Shown: positions 48,716 to 58,022 of the stretch, piece after piece
Layout of the letters: each line of letters starts with the position of its first letter
Numbering within the stretch: the stretch's first letter is position 1
From: Limnohabitans sp. Rim8
GTDB taxonomy: Bacteria > Pseudomonadota > Gammaproteobacteria > Burkholderiales > Burkholderiaceae_C
Reading direction: 5' to 3'
Length of the DNA: 64,000 nt
Assembly: GCA_945901045.1 (NCBI GenBank)
Contig: CAMDKK010000008.1
Location: 30,735 to 94,734, forward strand
Notes under the pieces: generated by a model
Told to the model about the DNA's origin: nothing
What the model saw: only the letters and a program-made list of their open reading frames with translations
Databases searched by the model: none
Program-made: the position numbers and the translations under genes

Positions 48716-49798
48716 ATGACAACCGAAAGTGCGATTAACTTGTCCCAAGGCTTCGCGAATTCGCCCAACACCAGCACATCGGTCGATTCCTTAACGAAAA
48801 GCCGACTTGACACTGTTCGCTTGCAGAACATCGCGCTTGCTTATTGGCATTCGGCCGCGCTCATGACTGCCGTCGAATTGGGGTTATTTACCGCTGTTTC
48901 GAAAGGTGCCTGCAACAACGTGGAAGTTGCCTCGGCCATTGGAATTTCGGTCACCAATGCAGAACGACTCACCACCGTGTGCGTTGCGCTCGACTTGCTT
49001 AAGTCGAACGAACATGGATTTTTCAATGCGCCAGATGTAGAGCGTTTTCTGGTTGAAGGTGCCCCAGGCTACGCTGGTCAGTGGATGTTGTTCACCAAGC
49101 CGCAATGGAACGATTGGGGCCGACTCACCGAATTGATAAAGAACGGCAAGGAGACGGTCCTAGGCTCTTACGAGAATTTCACAGTCGAAGATGCGCGTCG
49201 CTATCATGACTCCACTTACAGCATCGGATTAGGCGCTGGTCGCCGCTTCGTGCGCCATGTGGATATGTCCTCGCGACTGAAACTGCTTGATATTGGTGGC
49301 GGTTCTGGTTGCTACAGCATCGTAGCGGCGCAGGCTCATCCACTGTTACATGCAACAGTTTTCGACTTGCCACCGGTTGCGCAAGTGGCACGCGGGTTCA
49401 TCGCCCGCCACGGCGTCTCCGAGCGTGTCACCACCGTAGGTGGCGACTTCACACGTGACCCATTCCCGCAGGGCAACGACATCGCCATCATGGCCAGCAA
49501 CTTGCCACAATACAGCCGTGAAATTATTGCGCAAGTTATTCGAAAGGCCTTTGAATCGTTGACGCCCGGCGGAGAGTTTCATCTGCTGGGTGAGATGCTG
49601 ACCGATGACCGCAAGGGGCCCTCAAGTCCAGCCTTGTGGGGGTTGAACGAGGCCATAGCTGGCAGCACAGGCGTAGCGCACACAGAGCAGGAATGCATCG
49701 ATTACCTTTGCGCGGCAGGATTCACAGACGTCGCAGTGCACTCTTTCATCGAAGGAACATTGTCGCGTGTGTGTGGAATTCGTTCGAAAAAGGATTGA
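48716..49798 (+). CDS. SAM-dependent O-methyltransferase (family 2 type)
   Basis: 360 residues. N-terminal helical dimerisation/winged-helix domain (AYWHSAALMTAVELGLFTAV), then the Rossmann methyltransferase domain with motif I LLDIGGGSGCYSI, DLPPV, and GDFTRDPFP. It resembles acetylserotonin/hydroxyneurosporene-type O-methyltransferases acting on phenolic or enolic hydroxyls. Followed three bases later by an SDR gene and then a Bug gene, forming a three-gene unit. Substrate unknown. Confidence 0.85.
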   Translation: MTTESAINLSQGFANSPNTSTSVDSLTKSRLDTVRLQNIALAYWHSAALMTAVELGLFTAVSKGACNNVEVASAIGISVTNAERLTTVCVALDLLKSNEHGFFNAPDVERFLVEGAPGYAGQWMLFTKPQWNDWGRLTELIKNGKETVLGSYENFTVEDARRYHDSTYSIGLGAGRRFVRHVDMSSRLKLLDIGGGSGCYSIVAAQAHPLLHATVFDLPPVAQVARGFIARHGVSERVTTVGGDFTRDPFPQGNDIAIMASNLPQYSREIIAQVIRKAFESLTPGGEFHLLGEMLTDDRKGPSSPALWGLNEAIAGSTGVAHTEQECIDYLCAAGFTDVAVHSFIEGTLSRVCGIRSKKD

Positions 49799-49801
49799 AC
49801 C

Positions 49802-50671
49802 GTGGTGAACTACAGAACGGTATTTCGCCCTGACCTCTTTGCAGGCAAGGTTGTCATTGTGACGGGTGGCGGGAGCGGCATCGGAAGATGCATGGCACAT
49901 GAATTGGTTTCCCTTGGCGCTCGGGTCGCGCTCGTTGGTCGCACCATAGCCAAGCTTGAATCCGTGCGAGCCGAACTGGGCGGTGACGCTATTGCAAAAA
50001 TCTATTCCTGCGACATTCGCGATGCGACGCAGGTTCGCGCAACGGTGGGCGCAATACTCGCCGATTTTGGCCATGCAGAGGGATTGATTAACTGCGCCGG
50101 AGGCCAGTTTCCAGCGCCTCTTCGCGACATCAGCGAGAACGGCTGGAACGCAGTGGTGCGCAACAATCTCACCGGTTGCTTCCTGTTCATGCGTGAAGTC
50201 TATGTGGCCTGGATGGAAGCCCACGGCGGCGCCATAGTGAATATTGGCGCAGATTTTCAGGGTGGCATGCCGGGCATGGGCCACAGCGGCGCAGCACGAA
50301 GCGGGCAAGCAAGCTTAACCTTCGCAGCTTCTGTCGAGTGGGCGCATGCAGGCGTTCGCGTGAACATGGTCCAACCCGGCTTCATCGCCTCTTCAGGTCT
50401 TGACCACTACCCCTCAAGCGCAGCCGGAACACTACGCAACGTCGCCAATCATGTACCGATGAAGCGCCACGGTACCGAATCTGAAATTTCGGCGGCAGCC
50501 GTGTTTCTGTTATCGGAAGCTGCATCCTATACCAATGGTGCCGTTTTACGGATTGATGGCGGTTTACATCACAACACAAACACCAGTTTCTATCCGCTGC
50601 CAGAAAAGGCTCAGTCGGCGCCTTATATAGGTTTTCCTCTTTACAAGCGGCCTGCAGTTCTAGATGAATAG
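49802..50671 (+). CDS. Atypical SDR-family oxidoreductase
   Basis: 289 residues with GTG start at 49802 (AAGGA seven bases upstream). The cofactor motif VTGGGSGIGRCMA and NCAGGQFPAPL are normal, but the YxxxK active site is replaced by HSGAARSG. This matches the 2,4-dienoyl-CoA reductase-like SDR branch, in which the Tyr is displaced, although Lys is here Arg. Enoyl/dienoyl-CoA reduction is therefore a possibility; the substrate is unproven. Lies between the methyltransferase and Bug genes. Confidence 0.82.
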   Translation: MVNYRTVFRPDLFAGKVVIVTGGGSGIGRCMAHELVSLGARVALVGRTIAKLESVRAELGGDAIAKIYSCDIRDATQVRATVGAILADFGHAEGLINCAGGQFPAPLRDISENGWNAVVRNNLTGCFLFMREVYVAWMEAHGGAIVNIGADFQGGMPGMGHSGAARSGQASLTFAASVEWAHAGVRVNMVQPGFIASSGLDHYPSSAAGTLRNVANHVPMKRHGTESEISAAAVFLLSEAASYTNGAVLRIDGGLHHNTNTSFYPLPEKAQSAPYIGFPLYKRPAVLDE

Positions 50672-50693
50672 AAATGATATTTAAGGAAATACC

Positions 50694-51677
50694 ATGAATA
50701 GATTTTGCTCCTTCATTGCATTGGCAATCGCTTTTTTGACCGTCTTCTCGGTTCAGGTAAAGGCGCAAAGTGTGGCCGACTTTCCAAGCAAGCCCATACG
50801 TATTGTTGTACCTTTTACTGCGGGTGGGCCTGCCGATTCGGTCACCCGCTTTGTAGGCCAGTGGCTTGCCGATGCGTGGAAACAAAGCGTGGTGGTAGAA
50901 AATCGACCTGGAGCCGGCGGCATGATCGGCGCCGACATTGTGGCCAAGGCGCCACCTGACGGCTATACCCTGGTATTACTTGTGACAGGGCACACCATCC
51001 TACCTGCCATGCGCACCAAGCCGCCTTACGATGTGATGCGCGATTTTTCGCCAATCACCATCATCAATCGCGCCCCCAAGGTGGTGGTGGTTAATCCAGC
51101 GGTGCCTGCAAGGTCGTTGAAGGAACTGATCGACCTTCAAAAACGTGAGCCGGCAAAATACAGTGCCTATGGAACTTCCGGTGTGGCCTCGATGGCAAAC
51201 CTGTCGATGGAACTTGTTAACCAATTGGCCGGCACTCAATTTCAGCATGTGGCATATAAAGGGGGCGCAGCAACAATTACTGATCTTTTAGGTGGCCAAT
51301 TGCCCTTTGGCGTACTTGATCTTGGCTCGGTGCTTGCGCAGGTCAATGCTGGCAAACTGCGCGTGCTTGCGATCACCTCTAAGAACCGAGCCCCTGTTCT
51401 GCCAGATGTGGCAACCATTTCAGAGACCTTGGGTACATTCGAAGCAGCAGAATGGTTTGGTTTAGTGGCTCCGCGTGGTGTGCCACGCGAGATCATTACT
51501 AAGTACGAACAGGAAATTCGACGCGCTCTGCAATCCCCTGCAGCCAAGGCGAAGTATGCCGATCCTTTAGGTTGGGAAATGGTGGCAAGCACTCCTGAGG
51601 AAATGGAGGCGGTGATCGATTCCCAAACTCGCAAGTGGGGTGACTTGGTGCGCACCCTTGGCTTAAAGCTTGACTAA
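50694..51677 (+). CDS. Bug/TctC-family periplasmic substrate-binding protein
   Basis: 327 residues: signal peptide (ALAIAFLTVFSVQVKAQ), FPSKPIRIVVPFTAGGPADSV, VVVENRPGAGGMIGADIV and the C-terminal LKLD. AAGGA precedes the ATG. Last gene of the methyltransferase-SDR-Bug unit and the last intact gene before the second IS copy. Orphan, without TctAB. Confidence 0.92.
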   Translation: MNRFCSFIALAIAFLTVFSVQVKAQSVADFPSKPIRIVVPFTAGGPADSVTRFVGQWLADAWKQSVVVENRPGAGGMIGADIVAKAPPDGYTLVLLVTGHTILPAMRTKPPYDVMRDFSPITIINRAPKVVVVNPAVPARSLKELIDLQKREPAKYSAYGTSGVASMANLSMELVNQLAGTQFQHVAYKGGAATITDLLGGQLPFGVLDLGSVLAQVNAGKLRVLAITSKNRAPVLPDVATISETLGTFEAAEWFGLVAPRGVPREIITKYEQEIRRALQSPAAKAKYADPLGWEMVASTPEEMEAVIDSQTRKWGDLVRTLGLKLD

Positions 51678-51788
51678 GCAAAGCTCAGCTAATGGACTTT
51701 AGCTTAGGGGTCAATAGTGAATCGGCGCCAACAAAATTTTTGACTCCTAGCCCCGACATCGAACAGCGCCCATAGCAAGTGAGGGAAT

Positions 51789-51989
51789 TCATCTGCGTCC
51801 GCGGCGAGGTGCCTTGTTCATCGAAGTGCCGCGAACAGGCTGTGGCGCCTTGATTGTGGTGCCAAAGGCATGCAGCCCATTTTCCAAGATCGAAAAGATT
51901 TGAGCCGGCAGGTCTTCAGGAGACAAGCCCTCCTCCAGATACCAGGAAGTCATCCAGTGCAGGGTTCCGAACAGCGCAAAACTGGCGAT
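51789..51989 (-). pseudogene. TetR-family regulator, C-terminal remnant
   Basis: Minus-strand frame ASFALFGTLHWMTSWYLEEG...IFSILENGLHAFG is typical of a TetR ligand-domain C-terminus. Upstream the frame meets TAG, and the IS6-like element starts 36 bases further on, so the DNA-binding half is gone. Probably the former regulator of a catabolic gene set. Confidence 0.65.
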
Positions 51990-52024
51990 CTATGGCTCGC
52001 AAGGGCAGATGAAGCCGTTGGCAA

Positions 52025-52828
52025 GGTGTAGTCAAGTTAACCCCCATTGATCGTCTAGAGCCTGGCTGATGAACACACCGCCACCATCTCCTATAAGCGC
52101 CATCGCTAACCAGCGGCAATCAGCCAATGCGTGTGGCTTTACTTTCGTTTTGCCTGGAGATTTAGGCATGTGTCACTCACAATGGCTGAGCGAGGCGTCG
52201 TTGTTACCTATGAAAGTGTTCGAGCCTGGTGTAAAAACTTTGGTCGCCCGTACGCCCAAAAGATCCGACGCCAACGTGGACGCATGGGTGACGTCTGGCA
52301 TTTGGATCAAGTCTATTTGAAGATCAACAGATCTGTGCCAGTAACTGTGGCGTGTAGTTGACCAAGAGGGGCAGGTGCTGGACATCTTGGTTCAGCCCAA
52401 ACGGGACAAATTTGCTGCTGAGCGGTTCGTCAAGTTGTTGCATGGCACACACCAAGCACCAAGACAAGTGCTCACAGACAGGCTGGCTTCCTACGCGCAG
52501 ACCTGTGCTGAGATCTTGCCCGATGCAGCCCATATCAGGGACAAAGGAGCAAACAATCGAGCAGAGATCTCACATCAGTCAAACCGACTCAGACAGTGCC
52601 GGATGGAACGCTTCAAGTCAGCACACCAAGCACAGCGGGTTGTGCCTACCTTCAGCAAAAATCGGAAACTTGTTTGCATTGTCATGTCATTCAGTCTCAG
52701 CGGCTAATTATCGAGAATTGCTGAACCGAAGTTTGGGGATTTGGGCATCAGTAACTCAAGCAGCAGCGGTTCGATGAATGGTATGTACTCTTCAAATATT
52801 CGACTTTGGTGGTGAACTTGACGACACC
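52025..52828 (+). mobile_element. IS6-like insertion sequence, copy 2 (complete ends, dead transposase)
   Basis: 804 bases bounded by 22-base inverted repeats (52025-52046 and 52807-52828) matching at 19 positions around the core GTCAAGTT. Length and single DDE transposase fit the IS6 family. No 8-base target duplication is visible: flanks are GTTGGCAA on the left and CCGCCTAG on the right. This suggests an old or recombined copy. Confidence 0.82.
52083..52777 (+). pseudogene. IS6-family transposase pseudogene
   Basis: Frames 52083-52340, then about 52360-52690, then about 52690-52777 together encode an IS6 transposase: AERGVVVTYESVRAWCKNFG, WHLDQVYLKI (first Asp), VLTDRLASY (second Asp), NNRAEISHQSNR (Glu) and a C-terminal SAANYRELLNRS. 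TAA at 52107-52109 and two frameshifts inactivate it. Confidence 0.85.
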
Positions 52829-52836
52829 CCGCCTAG

Positions 52837-52986
52837 GGCCTGGATACAGCAAAAAACCACGCTTTGCAACATGCATTCTTGGAAGTGAACGCAGGTCAGT
52901 GCGGCTATTGCCTGAGTGGCATCTTGATCAGCGCAAACGCTTTGTTACAACACACCCCAGATCCAACGTGGGCGCAGATTTGTCAC
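52837..52986 (+). pseudogene. 2Fe-2S subunit fragment of a molybdenum hydroxylase
   Basis: The peptide ALQHAFLEVNAGQCGYC followed by LSGILISANALL is the second-cluster region of the small 2Fe-2S subunits of xanthine dehydrogenase-type enzymes (normally QAAQCGYCxxGMIM). It begins nine bases after the IS right end and loses similarity after TWAQI, so both ends are missing. Nothing recognisable follows up to 53128. Confidence 0.7.
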
Positions 52987-53128
52987 CCGAGTTCACAGGA
53001 ATTTAAGGACACAGGGTTAAACTTAATTGAAATTTATTGCCATTTGAGGTTCACTACATGGAATAAAGAATGCAGTTTGTGTATCTCTTTAGAATTAAGC
53101 TTGCCGACAATTTTAAAATGGAGTAGAT

Positions 53129-54103
53129 GTGATCAAAATCAGTCACAAAAGGATTTTTCTTTTTTTCATATTTGTTTTGTTTGCCCCATTATCTTGGGGG
53201 CAGACTCAAGCATGGCCTACTAAACCAGTTAAGTTGGTGGTTGCATTTGCGCCTGGTGGTCCTGCAGACATCATTGCCAGACTCCTAGCGCAAGCTATGC
53301 AAGAAAAATTAGGCCAATCAGTCATTGTTGAAAATCGCGCGGGTGCTGGTGGAAATATCGCAGCTCGATTTGTTTCAAAAGAATCGCCCGATGGGTATGT
53401 ATTGCTTGTTACAACCAGTTCATTGGCTGTTAATCAAACTCTTTACAAAGAGCCAGGATATGACGCACTCAAGGATTTTTCGCATATTGGGTTGATTGCT
53501 ATCAGTCCAAATATCATTGTTAGCCATCCGAGTGAACCCTCTGCTGATTTGAAAGAATTTATTCGAAATTACAAAGGAAAAAATGTTTCTTATGGCTCTG
53601 CAGGCATTGGCAGTACACCTCATTTGACAGGTGACCATGTATTGCGTGTTCTAGGTAAACTTGATGCAATTCACATACCATTTCAAGGTGCAGCACCCGC
53701 TTTAAATGCAACCATGGCAAACCAAGTGCAGTTAGCAAGTGTTGCATTGCCACCGGCTGTGCCACTGATTAAAAGCGGTAAATTAAAAGCCTTAGCAGTG
53801 ACAAGTCTGAAGAGACTAGATACCTTACCAAACGTTCCTACTGTCTCCGAATCTGGCTTCTCTGACTTTGAAGACTATACGTGGGTCGGCTTGTTTGCGC
53901 CTGCGAAATTACCGAATGAACTTATTAATCGATTGAATGGTCTCATCAATGAAACAGTACGTCAACCCGATTTTCGCGATAAATTGAATGCTGCAGGATT
54001 CGAGGCTCAGACGGGAAGTCCACAGTATTTCAATGACTATTTAAAAATTGAACTCACAAAGTGGGGAAAGATTGTGAAGGAAACTGGAGTGTCACCGCAA
54101 TGA
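53129..54103 (+). CDS. Bug/TctC-family periplasmic substrate-binding protein
   Basis: 324 residues. GTG start at 53129 with GGAG five bases ahead. Signal peptide (FLFFIFVLFAPLSWGQ), then VVAFAPGGPADIIARLLAQ, VIVENRAGAGGNIA. AT-richer than the core genes. Its TGA overlaps the ATG of a cupin gene, so the pair is translationally coupled; the cupin may act on the imported compound. Confidence 0.92.
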   Translation: MIKISHKRIFLFFIFVLFAPLSWGQTQAWPTKPVKLVVAFAPGGPADIIARLLAQAMQEKLGQSVIVENRAGAGGNIAARFVSKESPDGYVLLVTTSSLAVNQTLYKEPGYDALKDFSHIGLIAISPNIIVSHPSEPSADLKEFIRNYKGKNVSYGSAGIGSTPHLTGDHVLRVLGKLDAIHIPFQGAAPALNATMANQVQLASVALPPAVPLIKSGKLKALAVTSLKRLDTLPNVPTVSESGFSDFEDYTWVGLFAPAKLPNELINRLNGLINETVRQPDFRDKLNAAGFEAQTGSPQYFNDYLKIELTKWGKIVKETGVSPQ

Positions 54104-54687
54104 GCGACAAAAGCCCAAGAACATACATTCGCAGGATCGTGACTGGTCACGATCAACAGGGACGTTCTATTGTGACCGAGGACCAACTTGCGCCTTCAGT
54201 CCATACAAATCCTAAGAGAGTAGGGTACCACCTCACTCAATTGTGGATGACAGACCAAACACCTGCTTTCGTGGGCAATGAGCCCGATCCCACTTCCCGG
54301 CCTTTAAAGCTTGAGCCGCCTAAAAATGGATCAGTTGTGCGAATTATTGAATTTGGCCCCGAAGGTGATTGGCTTGACAAAATAGATGCACAAGATACCA
54401 AACTTGCATGGAGTGCCTTAGGTACACAAACAGCCTCTACAAATCAAACAGGAAAAGCCAAGCACCCATTTATGCATCGAACGCAATCGGTGGACTATGC
54501 ATTAATTTTAGAAGGCGAAATTACATTACTACTGGACAATGAGGAAGTCCTCATGAAGACGGGTGACTTTTTGGTAGAGCGTGGGACGAATCACGCTTGG
54601 GCAAACCGATCTGAAGCAATATGCAGAATTTTATTCGTGCTGATAGATGGCCAATTTGATCCTGAAATTTCAAATCAATTTGTCTGA
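54100..54687 (+). CDS. Cupin-domain protein
   Basis: 195 residues with one conserved cupin barrel in the second half: HPFMHRTQSVDYALILEGEI, then VLMKTGDFLVERGTNHAWAN, giving the histidine/glutamate metal-site pattern of small cupin_2 proteins. The first half (RTYIRRIVTGHDQQGRSIV) is shared with proteins annotated only as cupins. Start ATG 54100 overlaps the Bug stop. An enzyme role (dioxygenase or isomerase) or a binding role are both possible. Confidence 0.85.
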   Translation: MSDKSPRTYIRRIVTGHDQQGRSIVTEDQLAPSVHTNPKRVGYHLTQLWMTDQTPAFVGNEPDPTSRPLKLEPPKNGSVVRIIEFGPEGDWLDKIDAQDTKLAWSALGTQTASTNQTGKAKHPFMHRTQSVDYALILEGEITLLLDNEEVLMKTGDFLVERGTNHAWANRSEAICRILFVLIDGQFDPEISNQFV

Positions 54688-54791
54688 TTGTATTAATTAA
54701 TAAGTTAAAAATCTGAATGCTTTTTCATTTGAAAAATAAATATCTGTTGAAAGTTAATTTCATTAAACAACGTATCTAATTTGGACAACTC

Positions 54792-55877
54792 ATGTTTAAA
54801 TTTTTAAAAATAAATATTTCGTCAATTTTTCAATTACAGCAAACAATCAGAGCTCTGCTGAGACTCCTGTTTAAGTTGAAAGACCATAAGCTCAAATCGT
54901 TGCTAAGTTCAATAATATTGAATTCTACTTTGGTAATTTCAGCGCAAGCACAAGTCGCAACAGCGCTTCACCCACCACTTCAAAACCAAGAATTTCGTGT
55001 CACATTGTTGGGAACTGGATCGCCGCCGCCAACGATGAGGCGATTCGGCCCAGCTGTTTTAGTGCAGGCTGGCGGTCAAAATTTGTTAATCGACAGTGGG
55101 CGCGGCGTTACACAACGCTTATTTCAACTGGGGATCAAACTAGGCGCCATTGATGCAGTATTCATCACGCATTTACATTCCGATCACATCGTTGGCATTC
55201 CTGATCTTTGGCTAACCGGATGGTTGGAGGCTGCTTATGCGCAGCGCAAGGGTCCCTTTCGTATTTGGGGACCTGCGGGTACGCGCTCTATGATGGGGTA
55301 CTTGGAGAAAGCCTACGTGTGGGACATCACGCAACGAATTGCCGATCAAGGCCTCAAAGCCGAGAATGTTGCCGTTCAGGCTAACGAAGTTGCCGACGCA
55401 GCCGTGGTCTATCAAAGCAATGGGCTGAAGGTGACAGCCATAGAAGTTGATCACGGTGATTTGCTGAAACCGGCCTTTGGTTATCGCATCGACTACGACG
55501 GACGATCTGTTGTGGTGTCTGGTGACACTAAGCCCAGCGAAAATCTGATTAAACGTTCTGCCGGAGTCGATCTGCTGATTCATCAAGTAGCCGCAGTGCA
55601 GCCAGAATTACTGAAGGACCCTGTTTATCAAGTGATCCTAGACCATCACACCAAACCTGAAGAGGCAGGTCAAGTATTCACCAGGGTGCAACCTAAATTG
55701 GCAGTGTTTTACCACTTCGTCTTGCTTGGGACAGCCAAGATACCGCCTGTGAGCGAAAAGGATGTCTTGGAAATGACGCGTCGCACCTACGCAGGCCCGC
55801 TGGTCTTGGGTGAGGACTTAATGGCTTTTCGAATAGGGCGCGATGCTGTTGAGCAAATTCAGCCCATTGCTAAATAA
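54792..55877 (+). CDS. Metallo-beta-lactamase-fold hydrolase, probably exported
   Basis: 361 residues. The zinc motif THLHSDH (His127, His129, Asp131, His132) with VTLLGTGSPPPTMRRFG and VVSGDTKPSENL places it in the RNase Z/arylsulfatase-like branch of the MBL superfamily. A hydrophobic segment (SSIILNSTLVISAQAQ) suggests a signal peptide, but from the ATG at 54792 it would begin about 38 residues in, so the true start may be a later TTG. 104 AT-rich bases separate it from the cupin gene. Substrate unknown. Confidence 0.82.
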   Translation: MFKFLKINISSIFQLQQTIRALLRLLFKLKDHKLKSLLSSIILNSTLVISAQAQVATALHPPLQNQEFRVTLLGTGSPPPTMRRFGPAVLVQAGGQNLLIDSGRGVTQRLFQLGIKLGAIDAVFITHLHSDHIVGIPDLWLTGWLEAAYAQRKGPFRIWGPAGTRSMMGYLEKAYVWDITQRIADQGLKAENVAVQANEVADAAVVYQSNGLKVTAIEVDHGDLLKPAFGYRIDYDGRSVVVSGDTKPSENLIKRSAGVDLLIHQVAAVQPELLKDPVYQVILDHHTKPEEAGQVFTRVQPKLAVFYHFVLLGTAKIPPVSEKDVLEMTRRTYAGPLVLGEDLMAFRIGRDAVEQIQPIAK

Positions 55878-55907
55878 GGGATGAACAAACTATCGCCCTT
55901 TAGTAAC

Positions 55908-55949
55908 CGGCTGGGCACGGCACAACGGTCAATGTGCCGTGCCCAGCCG
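55908..55949. terminator. Perfect hairpin between convergent genes
   Basis: A 16-base perfect stem (55908-55923 with 55934-55949) with a 10-base loop, GC-rich (CGGCTGGGCACGGCAC arm). It lies 30 bases after the MBL gene and 89 bases from the end of the convergent ATPase gene. No long T-run follows, so termination strength is uncertain. Confidence 0.6.
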
Positions 55950-56038
55950 ATTACCTAGATTTTGCTTAATCTCAGCTCAAGCAATAAGCTTGAAACAAAT
56001 TCCGAACCAACTTAGCGCTGCCATCTGCTTCGATACAT

Positions 56039-57034
56039 TTATAGGCAGGCACCATTTGTTGCTAGCTCATCCAGATGACAGGCAGCCCAATGTCCATCGG
56101 TGCGTTGACGTAAAAGAGGTTCCTCGTGCTTGCAGCGATCGAAAGCAAACTGACATCGGGTATGAAAGCGACAGCCACTGGGTGGGTTGATGGGACTTGG
56201 CACATCCCCCCTTAAGATGATACGGTTTCGGGCTAATCCAGGTTGCACTGACGGCACTGCCGACAGAAGTGCGCGTGTGTAGGGGTGAGTGGGGGCACCA
56301 AATATGACAGCCTTAGGCCCAATCTCGACGATCTGGCCTAGATACATCACTGCTACACGGTGGGTCATGTGTTCAACGATGGCAAGATCATGGCTGATAA
56401 AAAGAAGCGCCAGTCCAAAGTCGCGCTGAAGATCCTGAAGGAGGTTGACTATCTGAGCTTTTACAGAAACGTCGAGTGCTGAAACTGCTTCGTCGCAAAC
56501 CAACAATTCAGGCTCGGCAGCTAGAGCACGTGCAATGGCAATTCGCTGTCGTTGACCGCCAGAGAACTCGTGTGGGTAGCGACCGCCAGCATCTTTGGGG
56601 AGTCGGACAACATCAATTAGACGCTCGATGCGAGCGTTTACCTCGCTGCTCATGCTGGCAAGGCCAAAATTGCGCATGGGTTCGGCCAGCAAATCGTTCA
56701 CCTTCATCCTGGGATTAAGGCTGGAGTAGGGGTCCTGGAATACGACCTGGATTTGACGACGTATAAGATGTAAATCCACGCTCGGCAAATTATCAATGCG
56801 GTTCCCATTGAGCATCACCTTACCTTCAGTGAGACTGATAAGGCGTAATATTGCTCGACCGACTGTCGACTTGCCACACCCTGACTCGCCAACGAGAGCA
56901 AGTGTTTCTGCACGATCGACATGGAACGACACGCCATCGACGGCATGGATCCAGTCAGTTGGCTTGCCCATTAGCCCTCTAGCGACGGCAAAGTGCTTCT
57001 TTATATCTATAACCTGAAGCAATGGGGTGTTCAT
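56039..57034 (-). CDS. ABC transporter ATP-binding protein (OppF/DppF-like)
   Basis: 331 residues: Walker [26 protein letters not shown], signature EFSGGQRQRIAIARA, Walker B LLVCDEAVSALD (Ala where Pro is usual), and the C-terminal GCRFHTRCQFAFDRC region. ATG at 57034 overlaps the TGA of the OppD-like gene by one base; a GTG at 57037 is an alternative. Last gene of the importer operon. Confidence 0.92.
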   Translation of the reverse strand: MNTPLLQVIDIKKHFAVARGLMGKPTDWIHAVDGVSFHVDRAETLALVGESGCGKSTVGRAILRLISLTEGKVMLNGNRIDNLPSVDLHLIRRQIQVVFQDPYSSLNPRMKVNDLLAEPMRNFGLASMSSEVNARIERLIDVVRLPKDAGGRYPHEFSGGQRQRIAIARALAAEPELLVCDEAVSALDVSVKAQIVNLLQDLQRDFGLALLFISHDLAIVEHMTHRVAVMYLGQIVEIGPKAVIFGAPTHPYTRALLSAVPSVQPGLARNRIILRGDVPSPINPPSGCRFHTRCQFAFDRCKHEEPLLRQRTDGHWAACHLDELATNGACL

Positions 57035-58020
57035 CACTTACCCGTTTCCCGTGGTGCATGGTGGCAAGCTGCTAAATGACCCTGTGCCTTGAGTTCAAGT
57101 CCCGGCGAAACCTGCCGACAGATATCAGTTGCTGCATAGCATCGATCAGCAAAGATACAACCTTCGATCCGCTCAGTTAACTGAGGTACCAACCCAGGAA
57201 TCTCAACCAGTCGGCCACCTACACCACCATTTCCCCGACCGAGGCGTGGAACTGCATCAATTAAGCCCCGAGTGTACGGATGGCGAGGTAGGCGGAACAA
57301 ATTTGCAACTGAGGCCTCCTCAACCTTGCGACCTGCATACATTACTACCACTCGCTCCGCGACCTCTGCCACAACACCGAGATCATGGGAGATGAGAATA
57401 ATTGCAGCTCCCGTTCGGCGTTTTAATTCGAGCATCAGATCTAATATCTGCGCTTGAATAGTCACATCGAGCGCCGTTGTCGGCTCGTCAGCGATCAGAA
57501 GCTTCGGATTGCTAGCGAGTGCCATGGCGATCATTACGCGCTGACGCATACCGCCGGACATTTGATGAGGATAGTCCCGTAGACGCCGACGAGATTCTGG
57601 AATTCCGACCAGAGAGAGCATTTCCTCCGCTCTCTTTTCAGCAGCTTTACGGTCTAGGCCCTGATGTAACCTCAGTGTCTCTCGAACTTGCCAGCCAATG
57701 GTCAGTACTGGGTTAAGGCTTGACATGGGCTCTTGGAAGATCATCGAGATTTCGTTGCCTCGAATTGCACGCATTTCTCGATCGCGTAGACTCAGTAATT
57801 CTCGACCCTGAAAGCGAATCGAGCCAGCAATTCTGCCTGGTGGATCGGGAATAAGCCGCAGTATTGATAGTGAGGTCACTGACTTGCCGCAACCGGATTC
57901 CCCAACTATCGCAAGTGTCTCACCCTCATCAACATGGAACGACACGCCGTCTACAGCGCGATTAATTCCGCGTGGTGTTCGGAAGTGAATTTGAAGACGA
58001 TCTACCTCAAGCAGAGCCAT
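57034..58020 (-). CDS. ABC transporter ATP-binding protein (OppD/DppD-like)
   Basis: 328 residues: Walker [26 protein letters not shown], signature [15 protein letters not shown], Walker [13 protein letters not shown], and the C-terminal [15 protein letters not shown] iron-sulfur-like cysteine region of this subfamily. Sits between the DppC-like permease (2-base gap) and the OppF-like gene. Confidence 0.93.
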   Translation of the reverse strand: MALLEVDRLQIHFRTPRGINRAVDGVSFHVDEGETLAIVGESGCGKSVTSLSILRLIPDPPGRIAGSIRFQGRELLSLRDREMRAIRGNEISMIFQEPMSSLNPVLTIGWQVRETLRLHQGLDRKAAEKRAEEMLSLVGIPESRRRLRDYPHQMSGGMRQRVMIAMALASNPKLLIADEPTTALDVTIQAQILDLMLELKRRTGAAIILISHDLGVVAEVAERVVVMYAGRKVEEASVANLFRLPRHPYTRGLIDAVPRLGRGNGGVGGRLVEIPGLVPQLTERIEGCIFADRCYAATDICRQVSPGLELKAQGHLAACHHAPRETGK

Positions 58021-58022
58021 AT

